From: Lachnoclostridium sp. UBA1434
Lineage (GTDB): Bacteria; Bacillota; Clostridia; Lachnospirales; Lachnospiraceae
Assembly: GCA_002329645.1 (NCBI GenBank)
Contig: DCTS01000053.1
Span: forward strand, 289 to 16,873
Direction of reading: 5' to 3'
Length of the DNA: 16,585 bases
Below are positions 1-6,607 of the stretch, in pieces (the stretch's first letter is position 1; every line of letters begins with the position of its first letter). Below the pieces are notes generated by a model that worked only from the letters and a program-made list of their open reading frames with translations, was not told where the DNA came from and did no database searches. Both the position numbers and the translations under genes were made by a program.

Positions 1-37
1 CTAAAAGATACTGTTACTCATATTTCTAAAAGAAGTA

Positions 38-66
38 TAGACACAATTTTCATAAGTCTGTATAAT
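38..66 (+). promoter_or_regulatory. Sigma-A-type promoter for ddl
   Basis: A -35 box TAGACA (38-43, five of six consensus bases) is separated by exactly 17 bases from a perfect -10 box TATAAT (61-66). Transcription would start near 73, giving a leader of about 35 bases before the ddl start codon. The ddl ribosome binding site GGTGAGG (94-100) lies 7 bases before the ATG. No other gene is visible upstream in the window, so this promoter probably drives ddl and, by read-through, murF. Confidence 0.75.
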
Positions 67-107
67 ATATTGAAGTAGCATAAAGTCAGCGAAGGTGAGG
101 ATGCAAA

Positions 108-1133
108 ATGAATGTTGTCGTACTGGCTGGGGGAACCAGCATGGAAAGAGATGTGTCATTGTCAACAGGCTCAATGATTTACAAGGCACTAAAGCAAAGA
201 GGATATAATACGGTCCTGCTTGATGTTTATCTTGGAAGTAATGTAAGTGCTGAGGATGCCTTTACTATAGATAAGGACTGGGCGGCAGATATCGGCGCAA
301 TAGATGAGGATGTCCCGGATATAGACGCAGTTAAAGCTCTGAGGGATAATCCGGATTATTACTTCGGTCCTAATGTAATAGAAATATGCAGGAATGCCGA
401 TATAGTTTTTCTTGCCCTGCACGGTGCCAACGGTGAAGACGGCAAGCTTCAGGCAGCCTTCGATCTGATGGGAATAAGGTACACAGGATCTGATTATACC
501 AGCAGCGTGCTTGCCATGGATAAATCAATAACCAAGGAAGTATTTGCATTTCACAAGGTGCCCACACCAATAAACATACATATCCGAAGGGGAGAAGCCT
601 TCAGCTGGGAGCTGTTTCCCTGCATGGTAAAGGTATGCCGCGGCGGTTCAAGCGTTGGGGTATATCTGGCAGCCGACAGGGAAGAGATGGTCAAGGCAAT
701 GGATGAAGCCTTTATATATGATGATGAATTGGTTGTTGAGCAGTATATTAAGGGAAGGGAGTTTTCCGTAGGAGTAATTGACGGCGTTGCTCTTCCGGTA
801 ATAGAAATTGCTCCGAAATCCGGTTTCTATGATTATAAGAATAAATACCAGCCGGGACTTACGGTTGAAACCTGCCCTGCTGATATAAGCAATGATATTG
901 CAGGCAGAATGCAGCAGATAGCAGTTGACGCATATAACGCACTGCGGATTAAGGCTTATGCCCGAATGGATTTTATGATGGATGACAATAACAATCTTTA
1001 TTGTCTGGAGGCCAATACTCTGCCGGGTATGACTCCAACCTCCCTGATACCTCAGGAGGCCAATGTTGTCGGAATTGATTTCGGCAGCCTGTGTGATAAA
1101 ATAATAGAAGTATCACTTAAAAAATATAAATAG
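108..1133 (+). CDS. ddl: D-alanine--D-alanine ligase
   Basis: This cytoplasmic ATP-grasp enzyme joins two D-alanines to make the dipeptide that MurF adds to the peptidoglycan precursor. The 341-residue length is normal for the family. The N-terminal substrate loop GGTSMERDVSLSTG (residues 8-21) holds the conserved Glu13. The ALHGANGEDG block (103-112) and YTGSD (125-129) follow. The ATP-binding loop is KVCRGGSSVGV (175-185), where the usual Lys-Pro is Lys-Val. A Tyr-containing omega loop (FYDYKNKY, 240-247) fits a D-Ala-D-Ala rather than a D-Ala-D-Lac ligase. The C-terminal metal and product site is EANTLPGMTP (301-310). The ATG at 108 has a good GGTGAGG site 7 bases upstream. murF follows 78 bases downstream on the same strand, and the gene ends in a tandem TAG/TAA. 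A second, divergent Ddl-like ATP-grasp gene lies at 6608, so this copy is the likely housekeeping one. Confidence 0.93.
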   Translation: MNVVVLAGGTSMERDVSLSTGSMIYKALKQRGYNTVLLDVYLGSNVSAEDAFTIDKDWAADIGAIDEDVPDIDAVKALRDNPDYYFGPNVIEICRNADIVFLALHGANGEDGKLQAAFDLMGIRYTGSDYTSSVLAMDKSITKEVFAFHKVPTPINIHIRRGEAFSWELFPCMVKVCRGGSSVGVYLAADREEMVKAMDEAFIYDDELVVEQYIKGREFSVGVIDGVALPVIEIAPKSGFYDYKNKYQPGLTVETCPADISNDIAGRMQQIAVDAYNALRIKAYARMDFMMDDNNNLYCLEANTLPGMTPTSLIPQEANVVGIDFGSLCDKIIEVSLKKYK

Positions 1134-1139
1134 TAATGT

Positions 1140-1183
1140 ATGTTGCCGGGTGCAGCATGTTGCCGGGATGGTATGTTGCCGGG
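1140..1183 (+). repeat. Triple short direct repeat in the ddl-murF gap
   Basis: The 11-base word ATGTTGCCGGG occurs three times, at 1140-1150, 1157-1167 and 1173-1183, with periods of 17 and 16 bases. It fills most of the space between the ddl stop codon and the murF ribosome binding site. The first two copies start in-frame ATGs reading into murF, but the third is in another frame and none has a ribosome binding site, so translation from here is unlikely. The unequal periods suggest a decaying micro-duplication rather than a coding repeat. No hairpin is formed by the repeat itself. Confidence 0.7.
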
Positions 1184-1211
1184 ATGCATCTGTATAATCG
1201 AGGAAAATATC

Positions 1212-2771
1212 ATGAGAAATATGACTTTATCCAATATAGCAAAGGCCTGCAGCGGACAGCTTAAGGGTATATTGCCTTCCGAAGGCGAGGTATCCGGTGT
1301 TGTGCTTGATTCCAGGCAGGTAGAAAAGGATTATCTTTTTATAGCTGTCAAGGGCGAACGTGCAGACGGCCACGATTATATTGCTTCCGCCTTCGGTAAG
1401 GGAGCCATGGCCGTGGTATGCGAAAAGGAGCCTGAAGCTTATGCGGGTCCTTATATTCTCGTAAAGGACAGCCTGCAGGCCTTGAAGGATATAGCGCAAT
1501 GGTATCGCTCACAGCTTCCCGTAAAGGTAGTCGGTATAACCGGAAGTGTAGGAAAAACCAGTACAAAGGAGTTTATAAGCAGCGTACTTTCTCAAAAATA
1601 CAGCGTACTAAAGACTGAGGGCAATTATAACAATGAAATCGGCCTTCCTCTCACCATACTTAAGATACGCGACCATCATGAGATAGCAGTGCTTGAGATG
1701 GGTATCAGCAATTTTGGCGAAATGCACCGTTTAAGCAGGATTGCAAGACCGGACATTGCAGTTATAACGAATATTGGCCAATGCCACCTTGAAAACCTGG
1801 GCTCAAGGCAGGGAATACTTAAGGCAAAAACCGAAATATTTGATTATATGAGTGAGAAGGGTATTGCAGTATTAAACGGTGATGATGACATGCTGGCCGC
1901 TGTCCGGTCTGACGGCAGGCTTTCTGACTGTATACTTTCTGACAGCAGCAAGTATGCCTGTGATTATACTCCTGACGAACCTTCTGACGTCAGTAAGTCT
2001 TCCTGTGTCCATGCTCCGGACAGACTTTCTGCCTTTAGTAAGTCTTCCTGTGATTTGTCCGTCTATCGTTATGGCATGAAGCAGAATGAAGGGGAGGCTG
2101 CCCCTGATTACCTTGCATATGCGTCTAATATTATTAACAGGGGATTATCGGGAAGCAGCGCCGATATTCATATATCCGGGGATAGGATTACTGTTGATAT
2201 TCCTCTTCCCGGAACACATATGGTCTTAAATGCCCTGGCTGCTGCAACAGTCGGACATTTGCTCGGACTTACGGCCGAACAGATAGCCGCCGGGATATCC
2301 TCTGTAAAACCCCTTGGCGGAAGGAGCAACATCATAACGAATGACCGTTATACCATAATAGATGACTGCTACAATGCCAATCCCGTCTCTATGAGGGCTG
2401 CTCTTGATCTGTTAAGCATGGCTGATACCAGAAAGGTGGCCATACTTGGGGATATGGGTGAGCTCGGCGAAAGGGAAAAGGAGCTGCATATGGAGACAGG
2501 GGCTTATGCCGCATCTAAAAACATCGACGTGATTGCATGCGTCGGCAAGCTGGCAGCCTTCATGGTCAGCGGCGCAAGAAAGGCCCTTGAGTCGGGAGCT
2601 TCATCCGTTCATATGCTTTCATCAGCACCCTTGCTTATGCACTATGAAACCCGTGAGGATCTTATTAGCGCACTGCCAGAGATCCTTAAGGACCATGATA
2701 CCGTATTAGTCAAGGCATCGCATATGATGGGATTTGATAATATTATAGAAGCGCTGCAAATGAAAGAATAA
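1212..2771 (+). CDS. murF: UDP-MurNAc-tripeptide--D-alanyl-D-alanine ligase MurF
   Basis: MurF uses ATP in the cytoplasm to attach D-Ala-D-Ala to the UDP-MurNAc-tripeptide, completing the pentapeptide. The ATG at 1212 is chosen over an upstream in-frame ATG at 1140 because GAGGA lies 8 bases before it and the upstream extension is low-complexity repeat. This gives 519 residues. The Mur ligase P-loop GSVGKTS is at 111-117. The YNNEIGLPLT block follows, and the C-terminal domain has DDCYNANP (384-391) and ILGDMGELGE. MurF is usually about 450-460 residues; the excess comes from an insertion around residues 235-300 in the central ATPase domain, containing three 15-residue Ser/Cys/Lys repeats (243-287). 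All catalytic motifs flank the insertion intact, so the enzyme should still work. ddl lies directly upstream and probably shares its transcript. Confidence 0.93.
   Translation: MRNMTLSNIAKACSGQLKGILPSEGEVSGVVLDSRQVEKDYLFIAVKGERADGHDYIASAFGKGAMAVVCEKEPEAYAGPYILVKDSLQALKDIAQWYRSQLPVKVVGITGSVGKTSTKEFISSVLSQKYSVLKTEGNYNNEIGLPLTILKIRDHHEIAVLEMGISNFGEMHRLSRIARPDIAVITNIGQCHLENLGSRQGILKAKTEIFDYMSEKGIAVLNGDDDMLAAVRSDGRLSDCILSDSSKYACDYTPDEPSDVSKSSCVHAPDRLSAFSKSSCDLSVYRYGMKQNEGEAAPDYLAYASNIINRGLSGSSADIHISGDRITVDIPLPGTHMVLNALAAATVGHLLGLTAEQIAAGISSVKPLGGRSNIITNDRYTIIDDCYNANPVSMRAALDLLSMADTRKVAILGDMGELGEREKELHMETGAYAASKNIDVIACVGKLAAFMVSGARKALESGASSVHMLSSAPLLMHYETREDLISALPEILKDHDTVLVKASHMMGFDNIIEALQMKE
1938..2072 (+). 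repeat. 45-bp tandem repeat inside murF
   Basis: Three in-frame units of 45 bases (15 residues) lie at 1938-1982, 1983-2027 and 2028-2072. The best-conserved core, AGTAAGTCTTCCTGTG, is identical at 1992-2007 and 2037-2052 and recognisable at 1947-1962. The units read SDSSKYACDYTPDEP, SDVSKSSCVHAPDRL and SAFSKSSC plus a diverged tail, so each has one Cys at the same place. The repeat falls in the MurF central domain, in a stretch the family normally lacks. It looks like a recent minisatellite expansion that keeps the reading frame. Confidence 0.85.
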
Positions 2772-2803
2772 TAAATCTAAGCTTGAATATCATAAAGTAG
2801 GTA

Positions 2804-2832
2804 TTTACATTTTGACAAAATAATGTTAAAAT
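2804..2832 (+). promoter_or_regulatory. Promoter with extended -10 for the BIG2 protein gene
   Basis: A -35 box TTTACA (2804-2809), a 17-base spacer and a -10 box TAAAAT (2827-2832) preceded by TGT (2824-2826) form an extended -10 promoter. An overlapping TTGACA (2812-2817) has no -10 at the right distance and is probably incidental. Transcription would begin around 2838-2840, which is right at the start of the left inverted repeat (2837-2857), leaving a leader of about 40 bases. Confidence 0.7.
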
Positions 2833-2836
2833 CAGG

Positions 2837-2857
2837 AAAAGCCGGCTGCAATTCCCC
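2837..2857 (+). repeat. Left arm of inverted repeat flanking the BIG2 gene
   Basis: This 21-base arm begins AAAAGCCGGCTG and ends CAATTCCCC. Its reverse complement recurs at 3896-3917 just after the gene, differing only by one extra base in the middle. Similarity continues outward as CAGG with a two-base offset, but stops sharply on the inner side after CCCC. The arm starts at about the predicted transcription start and its CCCC end is also the 5' strand of the hairpin that covers the ribosome binding site. Confidence 0.8.
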
Positions 2858-2875
2858 ATTTACGAATGGGGGATT
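2850..2875 (+). promoter_or_regulatory. Leader hairpin sequestering the BIG2 gene ribosome binding site
   Basis: Bases 2850-2860 pair with 2865-2875 over 11 base pairs, including one G-U pair, around a TACG loop of the stable UNCG class. The 3' strand contains the G-rich stretch GGGGG (2868-2872), the only Shine-Dalgarno candidate for the ATG at 2878. The fold would therefore hide the ribosome binding site. It could alternatively work as a weak terminator for murF read-through, but only TTTT follows the stem. Confidence 0.6.
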
Positions 2876-2877
2876 TT

Positions 2878-3885
2878 ATGCCGATATTCAAAAAGTTCTT
2901 ATTACCACTCTTTTTATTTACTAATATCCTTCTTTTTTCAGTCCCGGTAAGACAGATCTCCGCTAAAGCGGGCAATACAATAGCTTTTGTCATTTTGTCG
3001 GATTATAAGGCCACTGTTGACATAGGTGACGAGTTTTATATTGCTGCATTTACCTCCGACGGCAAGCTTCCCGCCTGGAAAAGCAGCCGTTCATCCGTCG
3101 TTTCCGTCAATACCTATGGCAAGGTAACCGCCAAGAAGGCAGGCTCGGCTGTTATCACGGCCAAAATTAAGGGCGCCGAGGCTTCCTGCAGTGTAACTGT
3201 CCGAAAAACAGTTGTGACGATAAGCTGCGAGAACGCATCAATCGAACGCGGCGAATCACTCCGGCTCAGCGCCGCATCCTCCGGCAGCCCGGATATTACA
3301 TGGAAGAGCAGCAGACCCACGGTGGCCGAAGTGGACGATAACGGTACGGTTACAGGCTTAAAGCCCGGGGAAGCGACAATTACCGCTTCTGCCGATAATG
3401 TCAGGGCGACCTGCAAAGTAACCGTAAGACGGCCTGAAGTCAAACTGTCCCAAACCAGGCTTACCCTGTACCGTAATCAGAAAGCCAGGCTATCTGCAAC
3501 CGTATCGTCAGGAGTGAAGCCTTCCTGGAAAACCAACAAAAAGAGTGTTGCGGTTGTTGACCATGAGGGAACAGTTGTTGCGGTAAAGCACGGAACGGCA
3601 ATCATAACCGCAACTGTTGACGGAGTATCCAAAACCTGCGAGGTTGTGGTAAAGCAGCCGGTTATGACACTAAAGCCTGAGGAGCTTACCATTAAAAAAG
3701 GAGAAACAGAAGCCTTAAGCGTCTATGTCTCCTCCAATAATACTCCTGTCTGGTCAACCAGCAACCCAAATGTTGCAAAGGTTAATTCCAAGGGTCAGGT
3801 TACCGGCCTTAAAAAAGGCAGAGCTTATATTTATGCCTCCGAGGATGGCATAAAGCTCAAATGCACGGTATATGTAACTGAATAA
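2878..3885 (+). CDS. Secreted protein with four BIG2 Ig-like domains
   Basis: The product is 335 residues. The signal peptide has lysines at 5-6 and a long hydrophobic stretch (7-24), with a plausible cleavage site after Ala-Lys-Ala near residue 31. The mature part is four bacterial Ig-like group 2 repeats of about 75 residues, roughly 34-110, 111-186, 187-261 and 262-335. Each carries the hallmark Trp-Lys/Ser-Ser core (W67, W142, W217, W292), a Gly-x-Val-Thr turn and a closing Cys. No LPXTG motif, SLH domain, membrane anchor or enzyme domain is present, so a wall-associated or adhesive role is only inferred. The ATG at 2878 is preferred to the in-frame ATG at 2866, which lies inside the leader hairpin without its own binding site. 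The gene has its own promoter and is flanked by inverted repeats. Confidence 0.88.
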   Translation: MPIFKKFLLPLFLFTNILLFSVPVRQISAKAGNTIAFVILSDYKATVDIGDEFYIAAFTSDGKLPAWKSSRSSVVSVNTYGKVTAKKAGSAVITAKIKGAEASCSVTVRKTVVTISCENASIERGESLRLSAASSGSPDITWKSSRPTVAEVDDNGTVTGLKPGEATITASADNVRATCKVTVRRPEVKLSQTRLTLYRNQKARLSATVSSGVKPSWKTNKKSVAVVDHEGTVVAVKHGTAIITATVDGVSKTCEVVVKQPVMTLKPEELTIKKGETEALSVYVSSNNTPVWSTSNPNVAKVNSKGQVTGLKKGRAYIYASEDGIKLKCTVYVTE

Positions 3886-3895
3886 TTATTGCTTC

Positions 3896-3917
3896 GGGGA
3901 ATTGACAGCCGGCTTTT
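3896..3917 (-). repeat. Right arm of inverted repeat flanking the BIG2 gene
   Basis: This 22-base arm starts GGGGAATTG and ends AGCCGGCTTTT on the plus strand, and is the reverse complement of 2837-2857 with one extra base. It fills the space between the BIG2 stop codon and the convergent cotH-like stop, whose codon it touches at 3917. A run of five T (3914-3918) follows the GC-rich core, so it might serve as the 3' end of the BIG2 transcript. On its own it forms only a weak local stem, so no ordinary terminator is visible here. Confidence 0.8.
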
Positions 3918-6277
3918 TACCTGCAGATAAACTCCACCATGCCTGTAACAACATCATATCTTAAATTGAAGAACCGTCTTAATTTATCCACCTCATATTC
4001 ATACTGCTCTCTTGCCATAGCCTCGTTTAATGGCTTGAACCTGACAAGGGTATCCGTCATCATATCAGCATAAGCTGCTGCGTATATCTCAACCGCCTCA
4101 GCCACCCTGTCAGACTTGAACTCGTTTTTAATTATCTCCATGTACCTGTCACGGAATTGCTTTTTAAAGGTATTATTCTGAATCAGATTGCTGAACAGCG
4201 ATCCTACTATTTTCTGGGAATTCATCAAGGTAAGGAGGCTGTCATGCTCATAAGTCACCGGATTATAATAAGCATCATAAACAAGGGAGTTCTCATAAGA
4301 AAGGCCTGTTGAATAATCCACATCATATATCATAAACCGCCATCTGCCATCCGCATAAGGATTGGAGCTTGACGGATCTGCAGTCCTGCTGCGCCAAAGT
4401 CTCACATTATTGGTTCCCCAGTCATAATTGGCTATAATAGCTTCAATACAGACATAATCTATGAAGCTGTTCATGTCCATCATGCTGCATATTTCTTCGT
4501 AGTTTTCCGCCCTGGATAAATCCTTATTCATTGCAAAATCAATGAGGGATTTGTACAGCTCTATATCTTCATCCGTCCCCTCGTCTATATTTCCTTTATC
4601 AATAATTACAACATCGTCTCTGTCGATGCCGTAATGGCTTTCTATAAACTCAGAGCTGTATCTTTCCTGAAGATTATACAGTCCCCAGTACTCACCGTTG
4701 AGAAATACGATAACAGGTCTGGATGCCTGAACAGTTACATTAAGCCCCTCTGACAGCCTGTGAATCATAACCTCCCTGAATTTTGTAAGCTCCGTATCAT
4801 TGCCTCCGTTCCTGAGCATGATGGATTTGAAGGAGGTTATGGCCTTATCTCCTGCCTCTGACACAAGTCCTGGAAAAAGCTCATAGTTAATTCTGGCGGC
4901 GCCGTATCCTCCCCTGGCAAATATATTAAAGCTCTTTTGCAGAAAGGCTCTGGATGCCCCGCCTCTTAATCGAATTCCCACTTCCTGAGAAAATGCGGCT
5001 TTGCCGTTCTGTGAATTAGCCGGCTTGCCGCCTTGCGAAGTATCAGATGACAGAGCCAATAATGAGGGAGTAACGCCCATGTCGAAAAAATCTATATGTG
5101 CTTCTTTTTCCCAATCCATGCCGCCGTTCTTATAATTGGCAGGCTGATGCCAGTACCTGGTCCAGTCATCGGGTGACTTTATTGCCAGCCAGTCGTCATA
5201 GGCTGCACCCGTAACATATATGCCCGTATCATAGTTAAATAAATTATTCGGATCAGTAACAAGAGATAAGACTGCCGTATCCTTATAATAAGCTGCCTTA
5301 TCCCCGTAACCTATAAAATATGATTTTGTAACCACCCTGCTGGGGTTGCCCTCCGTATCATAGGCAACCGCCCTTATTATTGACGCCTTGTCGACAGGCT
5401 CTTCGGGAGCATAAAAAGTCCCCGTGGTAATATTGCCGATATTGGCATATACATTATCCTCCGGGGACCTGTCATATATTTCAATCGGTGAGGTATATTC
5501 ATATGACCTGTCCGAGGGCAGGCTTCCGTCGGTAGTATAATATATCCTGAAGCCCTCGGGAGCGGTTATGCTTAGCATGAACCTTTCATCATAAAAACCG
5601 CTTTCCGCAGAAAACACCGGTTCTTCAACCGACGCTGTATCGGCATCATTATTAGAGAAATTAGGCGTCGGTATAAGGCCGGATAAATTGTCACTGCCGT
5701 CAGGCTTTCTTCCGTAAGAAACATCCTCCTGCATTGCCGGTAAGGCAATTGAATCTATGATTTTTCTGTCCGGCGAGAACAGCGCTACTGTTTCTCCGCT
5801 GGCCGATATTCCGAAATTGGCTAAAAGCTCGCCTTCTCCCGCAACCGCTTCCTTGTTGGCAAAAACAATCAGGTATTCGCCGGCCTTTAATATCACATCG
5901 GGAAATGTGAATTTGAAAGGCTCGGACATCTTGTCCGTAAGACCATAACCCTTAAGGTTAACGTCATTATCCGACATATTGTAAAGCTCAATCCAGTCAT
6001 AATATCCGCCGTCCGCGGCTGTTATTCCCCTGTCATTCTTGGAGCATACCTCGTTGATTACAATCCTTCCTTCACTGTCAGATGCCCTATCCCCATCAGC
6101 ATCAGAAGCATCGTCAGCAGCGTTATCCTCCTGACCGGTCTCACGGGTTTCCTGATCAGCTTCGTCATTGATTTCATCCTCAGTCGACGCTTTGTTATCC
6201 TCCTGCTTTTTATCTGCACAGGATGCAAGAAGCGCTAAAGCAAATACTGTAATACATATTAACCATATTCTTTTCAT
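3917..6277 (-). CDS. CotH-type kinase lipoprotein with lamin-tail domain
   Basis: The ATG at 6277 is preferred to a TTG at 6292 because GAGGAG lies 7 bases before it. The 786-residue product has a lipoprotein signal ending LLASC (Cys20), then a very acidic linker (about 21-70). A lamin-tail domain follows (about 71-210, INEVCSKN...YDWIELYN), then an FN3/chitobiase C-terminal-like domain (about 218-322, IYYTTDGSLPS). The CotH kinase domain covers about 334-660, with EVGIRLRGG (432-440), K448, MLRNGGND (487-494), FLNGEYWGLYNLQE (525-538), NYDW (617-620) and the acidic DVD of IYDVDYS (650-656). CotH proteins of spore coats are atypical protein kinases. Here the lipobox and lamin-tail domain suggest action at the outer face of the membrane; the substrate is unknown. 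A 27-residue Ser/Gln/Gly-rich insert (about 404-430) interrupts the kinase domain. The gene converges on the BIG2 gene. Confidence 0.87.
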   Translation of the reverse strand: MKRIWLICITVFALALLASCADKKQEDNKASTEDEINDEADQETRETGQEDNAADDASDADGDRASDSEGRIVINEVCSKNDRGITAADGGYYDWIELYNMSDNDVNLKGYGLTDKMSEPFKFTFPDVILKAGEYLIVFANKEAVAGEGELLANFGISASGETVALFSPDRKIIDSIALPAMQEDVSYGRKPDGSDNLSGLIPTPNFSNNDADTASVEEPVFSAESGFYDERFMLSITAPEGFRIYYTTDGSLPSDRSYEYTSPIEIYDRSPEDNVYANIGNITTGTFYAPEEPVDKASIIRAVAYDTEGNPSRVVTKSYFIGYGDKAAYYKDTAVLSLVTDPNNLFNYDTGIYVTGAAYDDWLAIKSPDDWTRYWHQPANYKNGGMDWEKEAHIDFFDMGVTPSLLALSSDTSQGGKPANSQNGKAAFSQEVGIRLRGGASRAFLQKSFNIFARGGYGAARINYELFPGLVSEAGDKAITSFKSIMLRNGGNDTELTKFREVMIHRLSEGLNVTVQASRPVIVFLNGEYWGLYNLQERYSSEFIESHYGIDRDDVVIIDKGNIDEGTDEDIELYKSLIDFAMNKDLSRAENYEEICSMMDMNSFIDYVCIEAIIANYDWGTNNVRLWRSRTADPSSSNPYADGRWRFMIYDVDYSTGLSYENSLVYDAYYNPVTYEHDSLLTLMNSQKIVGSLFSNLIQNNTFKKQFRDRYMEIIKNEFKSDRVAEAVEIYAAAYADMMTDTLVRFKPLNEAMAREQYEYEVDKLRRFFNLRYDVVTGMVEFICR
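4991..5038 (-). repeat. 24-bp degenerate tandem repeat inside the CotH gene
   Basis: On the coding strand two in-frame units of eight residues, SQGGKPAN (414-421) and SQNGKAAF (422-429), are followed by a third SQ start. They make up most of a low-complexity insertion between the FFDMG strand and the EVGIRLRGG motif of the kinase domain. As in MurF, the insertion is in frame and avoids conserved motifs. Confidence 0.55.
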
Positions 6278-6313
6278 AAGCCTTCTCCTCAAAGTAATAT
6301 ATTATTAATTATA

Positions 6314-6369
6314 ATCATACCACAATTTTCCTGACTGGCATATCGTATCATATGCAATACTTTTGTCAA
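6314..6369 (-). promoter_or_regulatory. Promoter(s) for the CotH lipoprotein gene
   Basis: Read on the minus strand, a perfect TTGACA (6369-6364) is followed after 16 bases by TACGAT (6347-6342). A second candidate closer to the gene is the extended -10 TGGTATGAT ending at 6314, which lacks a good -35. The first would give a leader of about 60 bases, the second about 30. The gene's ribosome binding site GAGGAG precedes the ATG at 6277. Confidence 0.6.
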
Positions 6370-6417
6370 TACTCGCATCCACTGAAGCGCCTGAACATAT
6401 CTGCCGGTTAACCCTTT

Positions 6418-6431
6418 AATGCATATGCATT
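6418..6431. repeat. 14-bp perfect palindrome
   Basis: AATGCATATGCATT reads identically on both strands. It lies centrally between the two divergent promoters, upstream of the CotH gene -35 box and about 115 bases before the ATP-grasp gene -35 box. A dimeric regulator binding here could affect both directions; no regulator gene is in the window. Confidence 0.6.
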
Positions 6432-6447
6432 CAGCCGACGGAACAGG

Positions 6448-6468
6448 CATGAAATAAATTATTTCATG
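6448..6468. repeat. 21-bp inverted repeat, operator-like
   Basis: Arms CATGAAATAA (6448-6457) and TTATTTCATG (6459-6468) are perfect inverted copies around one central base. A perfect 10-base-pair arm with a one-base centre is typical of a dimeric helix-turn-helix operator and less so of a terminator, as no T-run follows and the gene on either side starts rather than ends here. Confidence 0.6.
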
Positions 6469-6480
6469 TAAAAAATGTAA

Positions 6481-6529
6481 AAAATAAGTTTATATTTCAT
6501 ATAAAAAATATAAATAAAATAAGTTTATA
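6481..6529. repeat. 14-bp direct repeat in AT-rich DNA
   Basis: AAAATAAGTTTATA occurs at 6481-6494 and 6516-6529, a period of 35 bases, within an almost GC-free stretch. A small inverted repeat TCAATA/TATTGA (6532-6537 and 6544-6549) overlaps the following -35 box. The repeats could be UP-element-like or tandem regulator sites; base bias alone could account for part of the match. Confidence 0.5.
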
Positions 6530-6545
6530 AGTCAATAAAAATATA

Positions 6546-6573
6546 TTGATTTTTTTAAAATTAGGATTATACT
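6546..6573 (+). promoter_or_regulatory. Promoter for the ATP-grasp/kamA pair
   Basis: TTGATT (6546-6551) is followed after 16 bases by TATACT (6568-6573), each close to consensus, within AT-rich DNA. Transcription would start near 6580, leaving only about 28 bases before the ATG at 6608. If translation began at the ATG at 6587 the message would be almost leaderless, which is one reason for preferring the later start. Confidence 0.55.
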
Positions 6574-6607
6574 GGATTATCATAATATGAAAGCAGGGAT
6601 GAATTTT

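Larger units (their letters stand above)
6278..6607. other. Divergent intergenic regulatory region
   Basis: This 330-base gap separates the CotH gene (minus) from the ATP-grasp gene (plus). No coding sequence is apparent. It contains a promoter for each direction, a 14-base palindrome, a 21-base inverted repeat and a strongly AT-rich stretch with a 14-base direct repeat (about 6450-6560). The density of symmetrical elements between two divergent promoters suggests shared regulation. Confidence 0.75.

Noticed and set aside
3114..3443. A 109-codon minus-strand open frame opposite the BIG2 gene.
   Set aside because: Antisense reflection of the repetitive Ig-like coding sequence, with no start signal.
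3886..3916. A conventional bidirectional terminator between the BIG2 and CotH genes.
   Set aside because: Only a stem of about four pairs forms locally before the TTTTT; the segment is better explained as the right inverted repeat arm.
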